Shown: one piece after another, positions 8,941 through 17,441 of the stretch
Layout of the letters: the number at the start of each line of letters is the position of its first letter
Position numbering within the stretch: the stretch's first letter is position 1
NCBI RefSeq assembly: GCF_006715055.1
Contig: NZ_VFMN01000001.1
Span: forward strand, 3,410,001 to 3,474,000
Source of the DNA: Lapillicoccus jejuensis
GTDB taxonomy: Bacteria; Actinomycetota; Actinomycetes; Actinomycetales; Dermatophilaceae
DNA length: 64,000 bases
Direction: 5' to 3'
The notes under the pieces: generated by a model
Databases searched by the model: none
What the model was told of the DNA's origin: nothing
The model's input: the letters and a program-made list of their open reading frames with translations, nothing else
Translations under genes and position numbers: made by a program

Positions 8941-9000
8941 GAAACATTGAGTAAGAAAATGGCAAATTTCCGGACTGTTGCGGTCAAGTCCGACTTAACG
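8941..9000. other. AT-rich island with inverted repeat behind polA
   Basis: This 60-base block is about 43% GC in a genome that is roughly 73% GC. It contains the arms CGGACT and AGTCCG separated by 10 bases, and an AAATTT core. It abuts the TAA stop of the convergent methyltransferase gene. On the minus strand it includes TTGACC, a fair -35 match, but no good -10 at the right distance. I cannot name a function. Confidence 0.5.
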
Positions 9001-9825
9001 CCCAGGTCGGCGCAGCACGAAGATCGCCGTCCCGGGCACCAGACGGCCGCGCAGGGGGGACCAGCCACCCCACACCGCGTCGTTCGCGGGCGGCCACTCG
9101 GGCTCGACGACGTCGAGGACCTCGAGCCCGGCGGCCACCGCCTCCCGGACCCGGTCGCCCAGGGTGCGGTGGTGCTCGACGTACGTCGCCCGGCCCGTGC
9201 CGTCCTGCTCGACGTACGGCGTCCGGTCGAAGTAGGAGTGGCGCACCCGCAGCCCCTCCTCGCCCGGGTCGTCGGGCAGGGCCCAGCGCAGCGGGTGCGT
9301 GGTCGAGAAGACGAACCGGCCGCCGGGGCGCAGGACGCGCGCGGCCTCGCGCATGACCGCGGCCGAGTCGGCGACGAAGGGCACGACGCCGTACGAGGTG
9401 AAGACGACGTCGACGCTGGCGTCGGCGAGCGGCAGCGTCACCCCGTCGCACTGCACGAGCGGGACGGCGGGGGCGGCGGGGTCGCGGCGTCGTACGGCGG
9501 CGTCGATGAGCTGCGAGCGGCGCAGCATCTGCCGGGAGAGGTCGCTGGCGAGCACCTGCGCCCCCTGCCCGGCCAGCCAGCGCGAGCACTGGGCGGCGCC
9601 GGCGCCGATCTCGAGGACCCGGCGGCCGCGGACGTCGCCCAGCAGGCGGGCGTCGGCCTCGCGCAGCCCCTCCGGGCCCCAGCAGAAGTCGTCGTCGCCG
9701 AGGAAGCCGCCGTGCTCGGCGTAGTAGTCGACGGCCTCGCCGTCCCACCAGTCGCGGTTGGCCGAGGCCGACTCGTCCTGGTCCGCGTCGCGACGGGTCG
9801 CCGACCGCCCGAGGTCCTCGCTCAT
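8995..9825 (-). CDS. Class I SAM-dependent methyltransferase
   Basis: This 276-residue protein has a Rossmann methyltransferase core. Motif I is VLEIGAGAAQCSRWL, the acidic residue ending strand 2 lies in VLASDLS, and LPLADASVDVVFTSYGVVPF is the motif IV region. The N-terminal part is highly charged and ends in an aromatic stretch (DWWDGEAVDYYAEHGGF). The substrate is unknown. Its place between polA and rpsA, on the opposite strand, appears common in actinomycetes, but that is from memory. It uses a TAA stop, the only one found in the window. Its start lies 11 bases after GACACT, a weak -10. Confidence 0.88.
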   Translation of the reverse strand: MSEDLGRSATRRDADQDESASANRDWWDGEAVDYYAEHGGFLGDDDFCWGPEGLREADARLLGDVRGRRVLEIGAGAAQCSRWLAGQGAQVLASDLSRQMLRRSQLIDAAVRRRDPAAPAVPLVQCDGVTLPLADASVDVVFTSYGVVPFVADSAAVMREAARVLRPGGRFVFSTTHPLRWALPDDPGEEGLRVRHSYFDRTPYVEQDGTGRATYVEHHRTLGDRVREAVAAGLEVLDVVEPEWPPANDAVWGGWSPLRGRLVPGTAIFVLRRPGR

Positions 9826-9843
9826 GGGCCCAGTGTCGCGGTT

Positions 9844-9872
9844 TTGCCGTCACCGCGGCGCACGGATAGGCT
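9844..9872 (+). promoter_or_regulatory. rpsA promoter (TTGCCG-17-TAGGCT) with leader
   Basis: A -35 TTGCCG (9844-9849) and -10 TAGGCT (9867-9872) are separated by 17 bases, the clearest sigma-70-type pair in the window. The transcript would start near 9879 with a leader of about 115 nt. The leader holds a small hairpin (GTCACC, 3 bases, GGTGAC at 9927-9941) and then a pyrimidine-rich run before GGAG and the ATG. S1 autoregulation at such a leader is plausible but inferred. Confidence 0.7.
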
Positions 9873-9994
9873 GGAGTGTCGGCCACGTGTGCGTGCACCT
9901 TCGCACCCACGGCCCATCCGCCACCCGTCACCTCGGGTGACACCCATCGTTGTTCTCTTCCCTACATCCTGTCCACCATCGGAGTTCCTCCTAC

Positions 9995-11482
9995 ATGACT
10001 GCTACAACGGTCGCCAAGACCGCCCCTCAGGTCGCCATCAACGACATCGGTTCGATGGAAGACCTGCTCGCCGCGATCGACGCGACGATCAAGGACTTCA
10101 ACGACGGCGACATCGTCGAAGGTCGCATCGTCAAGGTCGACCGGGACGAGGTCCTGCTCGACATCGGCTACAAGACCGAGGGCGTCATCCCCTCGCGCGA
10201 GCTGTCGATCAAGCACGACGTCGACCCGTCCGAGGTCGTCGCCGTCGGCGACGAGGTCGAGGCCCTCGTCCTCCAGAAGGAGGACAAGGAGGGTCGTCTG
10301 ATCCTGTCCAAGAAGCGCGCCCAGTACGAGCGCGCCTGGGGCACGATCGAGAAGATCAAGGAGGAGGACGGCGTCGTCACCGGCACCGTCATCGAGGTCG
10401 TCAAGGGTGGTCTCATCCTCGACATCGGCCTGCGCGGCTTCCTGCCCGCCTCCCTCGTCGAGATGCGTCGCGTCCGCGACCTGCAGCCGTACGTCGGCCG
10501 CGAGATCGAGGCGAAGATCATCGAGCTCGACAAGAACCGCAACAACGTGGTCCTGTCGCGCCGCGCCTGGCTCGAGCAGACCCAGTCCGAGGTCCGCACG
10601 ACCTTCCTCAAGGAGCTCCAGAAGGGGCAGGTCCGCGAGGGCGTCGTCTCCTCGATCGTCAACTTCGGTGCGTTCGTGGACCTCGGCGGCGTCGACGGTC
10701 TCGTCCACGTCTCCGAGCTGTCGTGGAAGCACATCGACCACCCGTCCGAGGTCGTCGAGGTCGGCGACAAGGTCACGGTCGAGGTCCTCGACGTCGACAT
10801 GGACCGCGAGCGCGTCTCCCTGTCGCTCAAGGCGACGCAGGAGGACCCGTGGCAGCACTTCGCCCGGACCCACGCGATCGGTCAGGTCGTCCCGGGCAAG
10901 GTCACCAAGCTCGTCCCGTTCGGTGCGTTCGTCCGCGTCGACGACGGCATCGAGGGTCTGGTCCACATCTCGGAGCTGGCCGAGCGCCACGTCGAGCTGC
11001 CGGAGCAGGTCGTCACGGTCGGCCAGGACATCTTCGTCAAGGTCATCGACATCGACCTCGAGCGTCGCCGGATCTCGCTGAGCCTCAAGCAGGCCAACGA
11101 CTCGGCCCAGCTCGCGGAGTTCGACCCGACCCTCTACGGCATGGCCGCGGAGTACGACGAGCAGGGGAACTATAAGTACCCCGAGGGCTTCGACCCCGAG
11201 ACCAACGAGTGGCTCGAGGGCTACGAGACGCAGAAGGAGAAGTGGGAGGGCCAGTACGCCGAGGCCCACTCCCGCTGGGAGGCCCACAAGGCCCAGGTCG
11301 AGGCCGCGGCCAAGGCCGACGAGGAGGCGGGCAACGACGTCGCCCCCACCTCGTACTCCTCCGCCTCGAACGACTCCGAGAGCACGAGCAACGCGGGGTC
11401 GCGTCCCCAGCCGGCGGCCGAGGGCACCCTCGCCTCCGACGAGGCGCTCGCCGCGCTGCGCGAGAAGCTCACCGGTCACTGA
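9995..11482 (+). CDS. rpsA: 30S ribosomal protein S1
   Basis: This 495-residue protein binds mRNA at the small ribosomal subunit. Four S1 OB-fold repeats are visible at about 38-105, 123-189, 208-276 and 293-362, the last two with the strong signatures VNFGAFVDLGG and VPFGAFVRVDDG. That is two fewer than E. coli S1 and normal for actinobacteria. The C-terminal 130 residues are acidic and low in complexity. ATG 9995 follows GGAG at 9981-9984; an upstream ATG at 9950 has no such site. The gene is monocistronic and ends at a strong bidirectional hairpin. Confidence 0.97.
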   Translation: MTATTVAKTAPQVAINDIGSMEDLLAAIDATIKDFNDGDIVEGRIVKVDRDEVLLDIGYKTEGVIPSRELSIKHDVDPSEVVAVGDEVEALVLQKEDKEGRLILSKKRAQYERAWGTIEKIKEEDGVVTGTVIEVVKGGLILDIGLRGFLPASLVEMRRVRDLQPYVGREIEAKIIELDKNRNNVVLSRRAWLEQTQSEVRTTFLKELQKGQVREGVVSSIVNFGAFVDLGGVDGLVHVSELSWKHIDHPSEVVEVGDKVTVEVLDVDMDRERVSLSLKATQEDPWQHFARTHAIGQVVPGKVTKLVPFGAFVRVDDGIEGLVHISELAERHVELPEQVVTVGQDIFVKVIDIDLERRRISLSLKQANDSAQLAEFDPTLYGMAAEYDEQGNYKYPEGFDPETNEWLEGYETQKEKWEGQYAEAHSRWEAHKAQVEAAAKADEEAGNDVAPTSYSSASNDSESTSNAGSRPQPAAEGTLASDEALAALREKLTGH

Positions 11483-11503
11483 GCCGGACGGCACAGCACA
11501 GGT

Positions 11504-11541
11504 CCGACGGCCCGGTCCCCGCGAGGGGGCCGGGCCGTCGG
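11504..11541. terminator. Bidirectional terminator between rpsA and the SDR gene
   Basis: Twelve-base arms (CCGACGGCCCGG / CCGGGCCGTCGG) enclose a further CCCC/GGGG stem and a GCGA loop. It sits between two convergent genes and can serve both. Confidence 0.8.
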
Positions 11542-11572
11542 CCTGTCCCGGGCCGTCGACGGCCGTCGAGGG

Positions 11573-12343
11573 TCAGCCGCGGCCGACGAGCGCGCCGCCG
11601 TTGACCGGCAGGATCTGGCCCGTCGTCCAGCCCGCGAGCGGCGAGGCGAGGTGGGCCACCGCCTCGGCGACCTCCTGCGCCGTCCCGGCCCGGCCGGTCG
11701 GGATGGCGGCGAGCCGGGAGGCGGCCAGGCCCGGGTCGCGCGCGATCCGGTGCCGCCAGAAGTCGGTCTCCGGGACGAAGCCGGGGGCGACCGCGTTGAG
11801 GGTGACACCCGAGGGCGCCAGCACCGGGGCCGTGGCCCAGACCCAGGCGTGCACGGCGGCCTTCGCGGCGCCGTACGAGCCCCCGCCGCGCTCCCCGGCG
11901 ATGGAGCCCATCGCGACCACCCGCGCCCCCGGCGTGGTGAGGTGGCCCCGCAGCGCCTCGAAGGGCAGGACGGTCGTCAGCACGTTGAGGTCGAGGTCGA
12001 CGCGCCAGGCGGCGGCGACCCGTGCTAGCCGGCCGACCTCGCCCGTCGGCTCGGGGCCGTCCGGCGCCGGGGCGTTGCCGCCGGCGTTGAGGACGAGGAC
12101 GTCGACCGTCCGCCCCTCGCGCAGGGCGGCGGCGAGGCGTGCGACGTCGGCCGGGTCGCGCAGGTCCGCGGGGTGCGTCGTCACGCGGCCCGCGGCGTCC
12201 GCCTCGAGGGCGGCGCGCGCCTGGTCGAGCACCTCCGCCCGGCGGCCGACGAGGACGACCTCGTCGCCGTCGGCGAGGAAGCGGGCCGCGCAGGCCCGTC
12301 CGATGCCGGTTCCCCCGCCGGTGATGACGACCCGTCGTGACAT
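11573..12343 (-). CDS. Short-chain dehydrogenase/reductase
   Basis: This 256-residue NAD(P)-dependent oxidoreductase has the cofactor motif TGGGTGIG at the N terminus, the structural NAGG motif, and the catalytic Y157-x3-K161 pair with a serine at 147. GTLVGRR-type residues after beta2 (LVGRR) suggest NADPH preference, but this is weak. The substrate is unknown. The ATG at 12343 is supported by TATCCT 6 bases upstream. It is transcribed divergently from the DUF1275 gene. Confidence 0.88.
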   Translation of the reverse strand: MSRRVVITGGGTGIGRACAARFLADGDEVVLVGRRAEVLDQARAALEADAAGRVTTHPADLRDPADVARLAAALREGRTVDVLVLNAGGNAPAPDGPEPTGEVGRLARVAAAWRVDLDLNVLTTVLPFEALRGHLTTPGARVVAMGSIAGERGGGSYGAAKAAVHAWVWATAPVLAPSGVTLNAVAPGFVPETDFWRHRIARDPGLAASRLAAIPTGRAGTAQEVAEAVAHLASPLAGWTTGQILPVNGGALVGRG

Positions 12344-12355
12344 GCCCCGAGGATA
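12344..12355 (-). promoter_or_regulatory. SDR leaderless promoter (-10 TATCCT)
   Basis: On the minus strand TATCCT (12355-12350) is followed by 6 bases and the ATG. The divergent DUF1275 gene starts 72 bases away, so both promoters share this short gap. Confidence 0.6.
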
Positions 12356-12415
12356 GGTCGGGGCCGTCGGTGCGAGGATCCACGTCGACGACGGTGGTGG
12401 CCGCAGGAGGACGAC

Positions 12416-13141
12416 GTGAGCGACGAGCACGCCAGGCCGTGGTGGCGCGACTACGTCGAGCACCCGCGCCACGGGCCGCTGCCCGGCCTGCTCGTGCTGC
12501 TCACGGTGGCGACCGGGCTCGTGGACGGGGTGAGCATCCTCGCCCTCGGCCGCGTCTTCGTCGCCAACATGACCGGCAACGTCGCCTTCCTCGGCTTCGC
12601 CCTGGGCGGCGCGCCCGGCTTCTCGCTCGACGCCTCGGTGGTCGCGCTCGGCGCCTTCCTCGTCGGGGCCGGGCTCGGCGGGGCCCTCGTGCGTCGCCGG
12701 CGCGCCCACCGCGGCCGGCTGCTGCGCGACGCCACCGTGCCGGTGATCGGCCTGCTGGTCGCCGCGGTCGTCGTGCTCGCGGTGGCACGCCCGCCGTACG
12801 ACGGCGCGGTGCAGGTCCTCGTCGTCGCGCTCAGCGCCCTCGCGCTCGGCCTGCAGAACGCCGCCGTGCGCGGGCTCGCCGTGCCGGACCTCACGACGAC
12901 CGTGCTGACGATGACGCTGACCGGGGTCGCGGCCGACCTGCGCGGCGGCGACCACCGCACCACGACCCGGCGCGTGCTCGCCGTCGTGGCGATGCTGGTC
13001 GGCGCGCTGGTCGGCACGCTGCTGGTGCGCGGCCCCGGCGCCGCCGTCGCGCTCGGGGTGGCGGTCCTGCTCGAGGCGGTGGTGCTCGGCGCGGTGGCGG
13101 CCGCGAGCCGTCGTACGGCGTCCTGGCAGTCCGGCCCCTAG
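12416..13141 (+). CDS. DUF1275 (YoaK-family) membrane protein
   Basis: This 241-residue protein has six or seven hydrophobic segments and the family features GLVDGVSILALGRVFVANMTGN and LGLQNAAVRGLAVPDLTTTVLTMT (quoted as separate short motifs near residues 35-57 and 144-167). Function in the family is not established. An AGGAGG ribosome site precedes GTG 12416 by 7 bases. The stop codon TAG is also the first three bases of the coaE -10 box. Confidence 0.85.
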   Translation: MSDEHARPWWRDYVEHPRHGPLPGLLVLLTVATGLVDGVSILALGRVFVANMTGNVAFLGFALGGAPGFSLDASVVALGAFLVGAGLGGALVRRRRAHRGRLLRDATVPVIGLLVAAVVVLAVARPPYDGAVQVLVVALSALALGLQNAAVRGLAVPDLTTTVLTMTLTGVAADLRGGDHRTTTRRVLAVVAMLVGALVGTLLVRGPGAAVALGVAVLLEAVVLGAVAAASRRTASWQSGP

Positions 13142-13150
13142 GCTCGGGCC
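13139..13150 (+). promoter_or_regulatory. coaE leaderless promoter overlapping the previous stop codon
   Basis: TAGGCT at 13139-13144 begins with the TAG stop of the DUF1275 gene and is followed by 6 bases and the coaE GTG at 13151. Confidence 0.65.
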
Positions 13151-14368
13151 GTGCTGAGGGTGGGGCTGACCGGCGGGATCGGGGCGGGCAAGTCGACGGT
13201 CGCCCGTCGCCTCGAGGAGCTCGGGGCGGTCGTCACCGACGCGGACGCCGTGGCCCGCGAGGTGATGGAGCCGGGGGAGCCCACGCTGGCCGCGGTCGCC
13301 GAGCGGTTCGGTGCCCACCTGCTGCGCGCCGACGGGACGCTCGACCGGGCGGCGCTCGCCGCCGTCGTCTTCCCGGACCCGGCCGCGCTCGCCGACCTCG
13401 ACGCGATCACGGGCCCCGCCATCGCGCAGCGGGTCGCGGCGCGACGGGCGCAGGTCCCTGCGGACCGGGTGTCCGTCTTCGACATGCCGCTGCTCGTCGA
13501 ACGCCGCCTGTGGGTGCACGAGCACCTCACCCTCGTCGTCGACGCCCCGGTGGGGACCAGGGTGCGGCGGCTCGTCGAGCAGCGCGGCCTCGACGAGGGC
13601 GACGCCCGGCACCGGATCGCCGCCCAGGCGGACGACCGGCAGCGCCGGGCCGCGGCCGACCTGTGGGTCGACAACGGGGGCGACCCGGACGCCACCCGGG
13701 AGCAGGTCGACGCGCTGTGGCGCGACCGTCTGGCGCCGTACGACGACGCGCTGCGCACCGGCCGCCGCAGCCGACGCCCCGAGCACGGGCCGATCCTGCA
13801 CGAGCCCGACCCGACCTGGCCCGCCCAGGCCGCCCGGCTCGTCGCGCGGCTGCACGACGCCCTCGACCCGGTCGTGCCCGGGGTCCGCGTCGACCACATC
13901 GGCTCGACGAGCGTGCCAGGCCTGCCGGCCAAGGACGTCCTCGACCTGCAGGTCGGCGTGCCCGACCTGGCGCTCGCGGACACGCCGGTCTTCCGGGGCG
14001 CGATGGACGGGCGGGGGTTCGTCCGCTCGGAGGGGAACGAGGTGGACCACCCGCACGGTCCGGACCCGTGGTGGGAGAAGCGGTTCCACGGGTCGGTGGA
14101 CCCGGGGCGGTCCGCGAACGTGCATGTCCGCGCCGTCGGGTCGCCGGGGTGGACCTTCGCGCTCGCCTTCCGCGACCGGCTGCGCGCCGACGACGCGTGG
14201 CGGGCGGAGTACGCCGCGGTGAAGGCGCGGCTCGCGCGGGAGGCGACGTCGACGACGGCGTACGTCGACGCGAAGGAGCCGTGGTTCGAGCCGGCCTGGC
14301 ACGCCGTGCAGGACTGGGTCGTCGCGACCGGGTGGCGACCCCCGCCGGAGCCCACCGGGTTGACCTGA
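13151..14368 (+). CDS. coaE: Dephospho-CoA kinase fused to a GrpB (UPF0157) domain
   Basis: This 405-residue protein catalyses the last step of coenzyme A synthesis, ATP-dependent phosphorylation of dephospho-CoA. The N-terminal 200 residues are a normal CoaE: P-loop GLTGGIGAGKS at 5-15, DADAVAREV, and a lid with conserved arginines. Residues about 215-400 form a GrpB-like nucleotidyltransferase-fold domain (VDHIGSTSVPGLPAKDVLDLQ, HVRAVGSPGW). The same fusion is found in mycobacterial CoaE; the role of the added domain is not established to my knowledge. Confidence 0.95.
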   Translation: MLRVGLTGGIGAGKSTVARRLEELGAVVTDADAVAREVMEPGEPTLAAVAERFGAHLLRADGTLDRAALAAVVFPDPAALADLDAITGPAIAQRVAARRAQVPADRVSVFDMPLLVERRLWVHEHLTLVVDAPVGTRVRRLVEQRGLDEGDARHRIAAQADDRQRRAAADLWVDNGGDPDATREQVDALWRDRLAPYDDALRTGRRSRRPEHGPILHEPDPTWPAQAARLVARLHDALDPVVPGVRVDHIGSTSVPGLPAKDVLDLQVGVPDLALADTPVFRGAMDGRGFVRSEGNEVDHPHGPDPWWEKRFHGSVDPGRSANVHVRAVGSPGWTFALAFRDRLRADDAWRAEYAAVKARLAREATSTTAYVDAKEPWFEPAWHAVQDWVVATGWRPPPEPTGLT

Positions 14369-14370
14369 GG

Positions 14371-14389
14371 TTAGGTGAGGCTTACCTTA
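14371..14389 (+). promoter_or_regulatory. DtxR/IdeR iron box over the -10 of the SIP gene
   Basis: TTAGGTGAGGCTTACCTTA matches the 19-bp iron-box consensus at 16 of 19 positions. The -10 candidate TACCTT (14383-14388) lies inside the box and is followed by 6 bases and the GTG start, so the transcript should be leaderless. Fe(II)-loaded repressor would block RNA polymerase directly. Confidence 0.85.
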
Positions 14390-14394
14390 GCGGG

Positions 14395-15258
14395 GTGACG
14401 ATCGCCCCGGTGCGCACCGCCTACTCCGTCTTCCGGGCCCGCGTGGCCGCCGTCCACGACCTCACGCCGTCGCTGCGCAGGGTCGCTCTCGAGGGCGACG
14501 GGGACGGCGCGCTGGACGACCTCGGCGATCCTGGCCTCGACACCCGCATCAAGCTCGTCTTCGCCGACGGTCCCGTGGCCGACGTCCTCGCCGAGGCGGG
14601 GGAGCAGTGGTACGCCGCCTGGCTCGCGCTGCCCGACGCGGCGCGGCCGGCGCTGCGCACCTACACCACCCGGCGCGTGCGCGAGACGGCCGGCGGTCGG
14701 GTGCTCGAGGTCGATCTGGTCCGCCACCCCGACCCCGGACCGGCGGGCGCGTGGGCGGAGGCGGCCGCGCCCGGGGACCGGGTCCTGGTCTGCGCCCCGG
14801 TGCGCGGGGTCCCGCCCCGCCACCTCGGGGCCGCGTTCGCGCCGCCGGCGGACACCGGCAGCGTGCTGCTGGTCGGCGACGAGACCGCGCTGCCGGCCGT
14901 GTCCCGGACGCTGGAGGACCTCGCGGACGACCCGGTCGGCCTCGGGGCGGTCGCCGTCCACGTCCTGCTCGAGGTGCCGACGGCGGCCGACCGGCTGCCG
15001 CTGCGGGTCCCGGAGGGGGCGCGGGTGACCTGGCTCCCGCGCGACGGGGCGCCGTACGGCGGGCCGCTGCTGGCGGCGCTGGGTGACTGGACCCCGGTCG
15101 GCTGCGCGACGTCGACCGCGCGGGCCGGGCTCTACGCGTGGGTCGCGGGGGAGGCGGCCGTCGTCCGCGCGGCCCGGCGGCACCTGGTCCGCGAGGCCGG
15201 GGTGGCCCGCGAGCGGGTGACGTTCATGGGGTACTGGAGGCTCGGCGGACCGCTCTGA
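14395..15258 (+). CDS. Siderophore-interacting protein (FAD-binding ferric-siderophore reductase family)
   Basis: This 287-residue cytoplasmic protein belongs to the SIP/ViuB family, which reduces ferric siderophores to release iron. An FAD-binding barrel (about 1-125) contains the R-x-Y-T motif (RTYT, 88-91), and a reductase-type C-terminal half contains [18 protein letters not shown]. The family ending GYWRLGG is present. The GTG at 14395 is set by the -10 and the iron box just upstream. Induction under iron starvation is strongly suggested. It is a single gene between coaE and uvrB. Confidence 0.9.
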   Translation: MTIAPVRTAYSVFRARVAAVHDLTPSLRRVALEGDGDGALDDLGDPGLDTRIKLVFADGPVADVLAEAGEQWYAAWLALPDAARPALRTYTTRRVRETAGGRVLEVDLVRHPDPGPAGAWAEAAAPGDRVLVCAPVRGVPPRHLGAAFAPPADTGSVLLVGDETALPAVSRTLEDLADDPVGLGAVAVHVLLEVPTAADRLPLRVPEGARVTWLPRDGAPYGGPLLAALGDWTPVGCATSTARAGLYAWVAGEAAVVRAARRHLVREAGVARERVTFMGYWRLGGPL

Positions 15259-15275
15259 GGGCGGACGGGAGGGCG

Positions 15276-15298
15276 TTGTCGGTGGTCGGCCTTACGGT
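15276..15298 (+). promoter_or_regulatory. uvrB promoter, PafBC type (TTGTCGGTG-N8-TACGGT), leaderless
   Basis: TTGTCGGTG at 15276-15284, 8 bases, TACGGT at 15293-15298, then 6 bases to the ATG. This is an exact fit to the published mycobacterial RecA-independent DNA-damage consensus TTGTCRGTG-N8-TANNNT. Confidence 0.8.
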
Positions 15299-15304
15299 GG
15301 GGAC

Positions 15305-17440
15305 ATGCGTCCGACAACCGACATCAAGCGAACCGTGGCCCCGTTCCGCGTGGAGTCGGAGTTCTCCCCGAGCGGTGACCAGCCGAGCGCCATCGCGGAG
15401 CTCGCGCGACGGGTGAAGGACGGCGAGGAGGACATCGTCCTGCTGGGCGCCACCGGCACCGGCAAGTCGGCGACGACCGCCTGGCTCATCGAGCAGGTGC
15501 AGCGCCCCACGCTCATCATGGCGCCCAACAAGACGCTGGCCGCCCAGCTGGCCAACGAGTTCCGCGAGCTGCTGCCCAACAACGCCGTCGAGTACTTCGT
15601 CAGCTACTACGACTACTACCAGCCCGAGGCGTACATCCCGCAGACGGACACCTACATCGAGAAGGACTCCTCGATCAACGAGGAGGTCGAGCGGCTGCGG
15701 CACAGCGCGACGAACTCGCTGCTGACCCGCCGCGACGTCGTCGTCGTCGCCTCCGTCTCGTGCATCTACGGCCTGGGCACCCCTCAGGAGTACGTCGACC
15801 GCATGGTGCGGATGCGGGTCGGCGACCGGCTCGACCGCGACGAGCTGCTGCGCCGGTTCGTCCAGATGCAGTACACCCGCAACGACCTCGCCTTCACCCG
15901 CGGCACGTTCCGGGTGCGGGGCGACACCGTCGAGATCATCCCGGTCTACGAGGAGCACGCCGTCCGGATCGAGCTGTTCGGCGACGAGGTCGAGCGGATC
16001 TACACGCTGCACCCGGTCAGCGGCGAGATCATCCGCGAGGAGGAGGAGATGTACGTCTTCCCCGCCACGCACTACGTCGCCGGCCCGGAGCGGATGGAGC
16101 GGGCGATCAAGGGCATCGAGCTCGAGCTCGCCGACCGCCTCTCCGAGCTGGAGCGGCAGGGCAAGCTGCTCGAGGCGCAGCGGCTGCGGATGCGCACGAC
16201 GTACGACATCGAGATGATGCGCCAGGTCGGCTCGTGCAGCGGCATCGAGAACTACTCGCGACACATCGACGGTCGCGCCCCCGGGTCCGCCCCCAACTGC
16301 CTGCTCGACTACTTCCCCGAGGACTTCCTGCTCGTCATCGACGAGTCGCACCAGACCGTGCCGCAGATCGGCGCGATGTACGAGGGCGACATGTCCCGCA
16401 AGCGGATGCTCGTCGACCACGGCTTCCGGCTGCCCAGCGCGACCGACAACCGGCCGCTGAAGTGGGAGGAGTTCCTCGAGCGGATCGGGCAGACGGTCTA
16501 CCTGTCGGCGACGCCGGGCGACTACGAGCTGGCCAAGTCCGGCGCCCCGGTGGAGCAGATCATCCGCCCGACCGGGCTCGTCGACCCCGAGATCGTGCTC
16601 AAGCCGACCAAGGGCCAGATCGACGACCTGCTGCACGAGATCTCGACGCGCACCGAGCGCAACGAGCGCGTCCTCGTCACGACCCTGACGAAGAAGATGG
16701 CCGAGGACCTCACCGACTACCTCCTCGACAAGGGGGTGCGGGTGCGCTACCTGCACTCCGACATCGACACGCTGCGCCGCGTCGAGCTGCTGCGCGAGCT
16801 GCGGATGGGCGAGTTCGACGTCCTCGTCGGCATCAACCTGCTGCGCGAGGGTCTCGACCTGCCCGAGGTGTCGCTGGTGAGCATCCTCGACGCCGACAAG
16901 GAGGGGTTCCTGCGCTCCACGCGATCGCTCATCCAGACCATCGGCCGCGCGGCGCGCAACGTCAGCGGCCAGGTCCACATGTACGCCGACAAGGTCACGC
17001 CGTCGATGCAGCAGGCGCTCGACGAGACCGACCGCCGCCGCGAGAAGCAGATCGCCTACAACCTCGAGCGGGGCATCGACCCGATGCCGCTGCGCAAGAA
17101 GATCGCCGACATCACCGACCTGCTCGCGCGCGAGGACGCGGACACCGAGGCGCTGCTCGGCAGCGGGCGCGCCCAGTCGCGCGGCAAGGGCGGCCGCAAG
17201 AACGGCGGCGCGCCGTCCGCGGGCGGGCGAGGGGCGATGGCGGCCGACGTCGCGACGAGCGGGTCCGGCGGCGACGCCGGCTCGATGGCCGCGGCCGACC
17301 TCGCCTCGCTCATCCAGGAGCTCACCGCGCAGATGCACCAGGCGGCGGCCGAGCTGCGGTTCGAGCTCGCGGCCCGGCTGCGCGACGAGCTGGGCGACCT
17401 CAAGAAGGAGCTCCGCCAGATGCAGCGCGCCACCTCCTGA
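15305..17440 (+). CDS. uvrB: UvrABC system protein B
   Basis: This 711-residue helicase-like protein verifies DNA damage and recruits UvrC. The P-loop is GATGTGKS near residue 44, and the beta-hairpin that inserts between strands contains [20 protein letters not shown]. Helicase motifs include [18 protein letters not shown] and [10 protein letters not shown]. The C-terminal UVR domain that binds UvrC is at about 670-707. A glycine/alanine-rich linker of about 45 residues before it makes the protein slightly long. The next gene begins one base after the stop. Confidence 0.97.
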   Translation: MRPTTDIKRTVAPFRVESEFSPSGDQPSAIAELARRVKDGEEDIVLLGATGTGKSATTAWLIEQVQRPTLIMAPNKTLAAQLANEFRELLPNNAVEYFVSYYDYYQPEAYIPQTDTYIEKDSSINEEVERLRHSATNSLLTRRDVVVVASVSCIYGLGTPQEYVDRMVRMRVGDRLDRDELLRRFVQMQYTRNDLAFTRGTFRVRGDTVEIIPVYEEHAVRIELFGDEVERIYTLHPVSGEIIREEEEMYVFPATHYVAGPERMERAIKGIELELADRLSELERQGKLLEAQRLRMRTTYDIEMMRQVGSCSGIENYSRHIDGRAPGSAPNCLLDYFPEDFLLVIDESHQTVPQIGAMYEGDMSRKRMLVDHGFRLPSATDNRPLKWEEFLERIGQTVYLSATPGDYELAKSGAPVEQIIRPTGLVDPEIVLKPTKGQIDDLLHEISTRTERNERVLVTTLTKKMAEDLTDYLLDKGVRVRYLHSDIDTLRRVELLRELRMGEFDVLVGINLLREGLDLPEVSLVSILDADKEGFLRSTRSLIQTIGRAARNVSGQVHMYADKVTPSMQQALDETDRRREKQIAYNLERGIDPMPLRKKIADITDLLAREDADTEALLGSGRAQSRGKGGRKNGGAPSAGGRGAMAADVATSGSGGDAGSMAAADLASLIQELTAQMHQAAAELRFELAARLRDELGDLKKELRQMQRATS

Positions 17441-17441
17441 C

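Noticed and set aside
12416-14302. N-terminal extension of the SDR frame across DUF1275 and coaE
   Set aside because: The extension is antisense to two clear genes; the SDR family start and the -10 box place the ATG at 12343.
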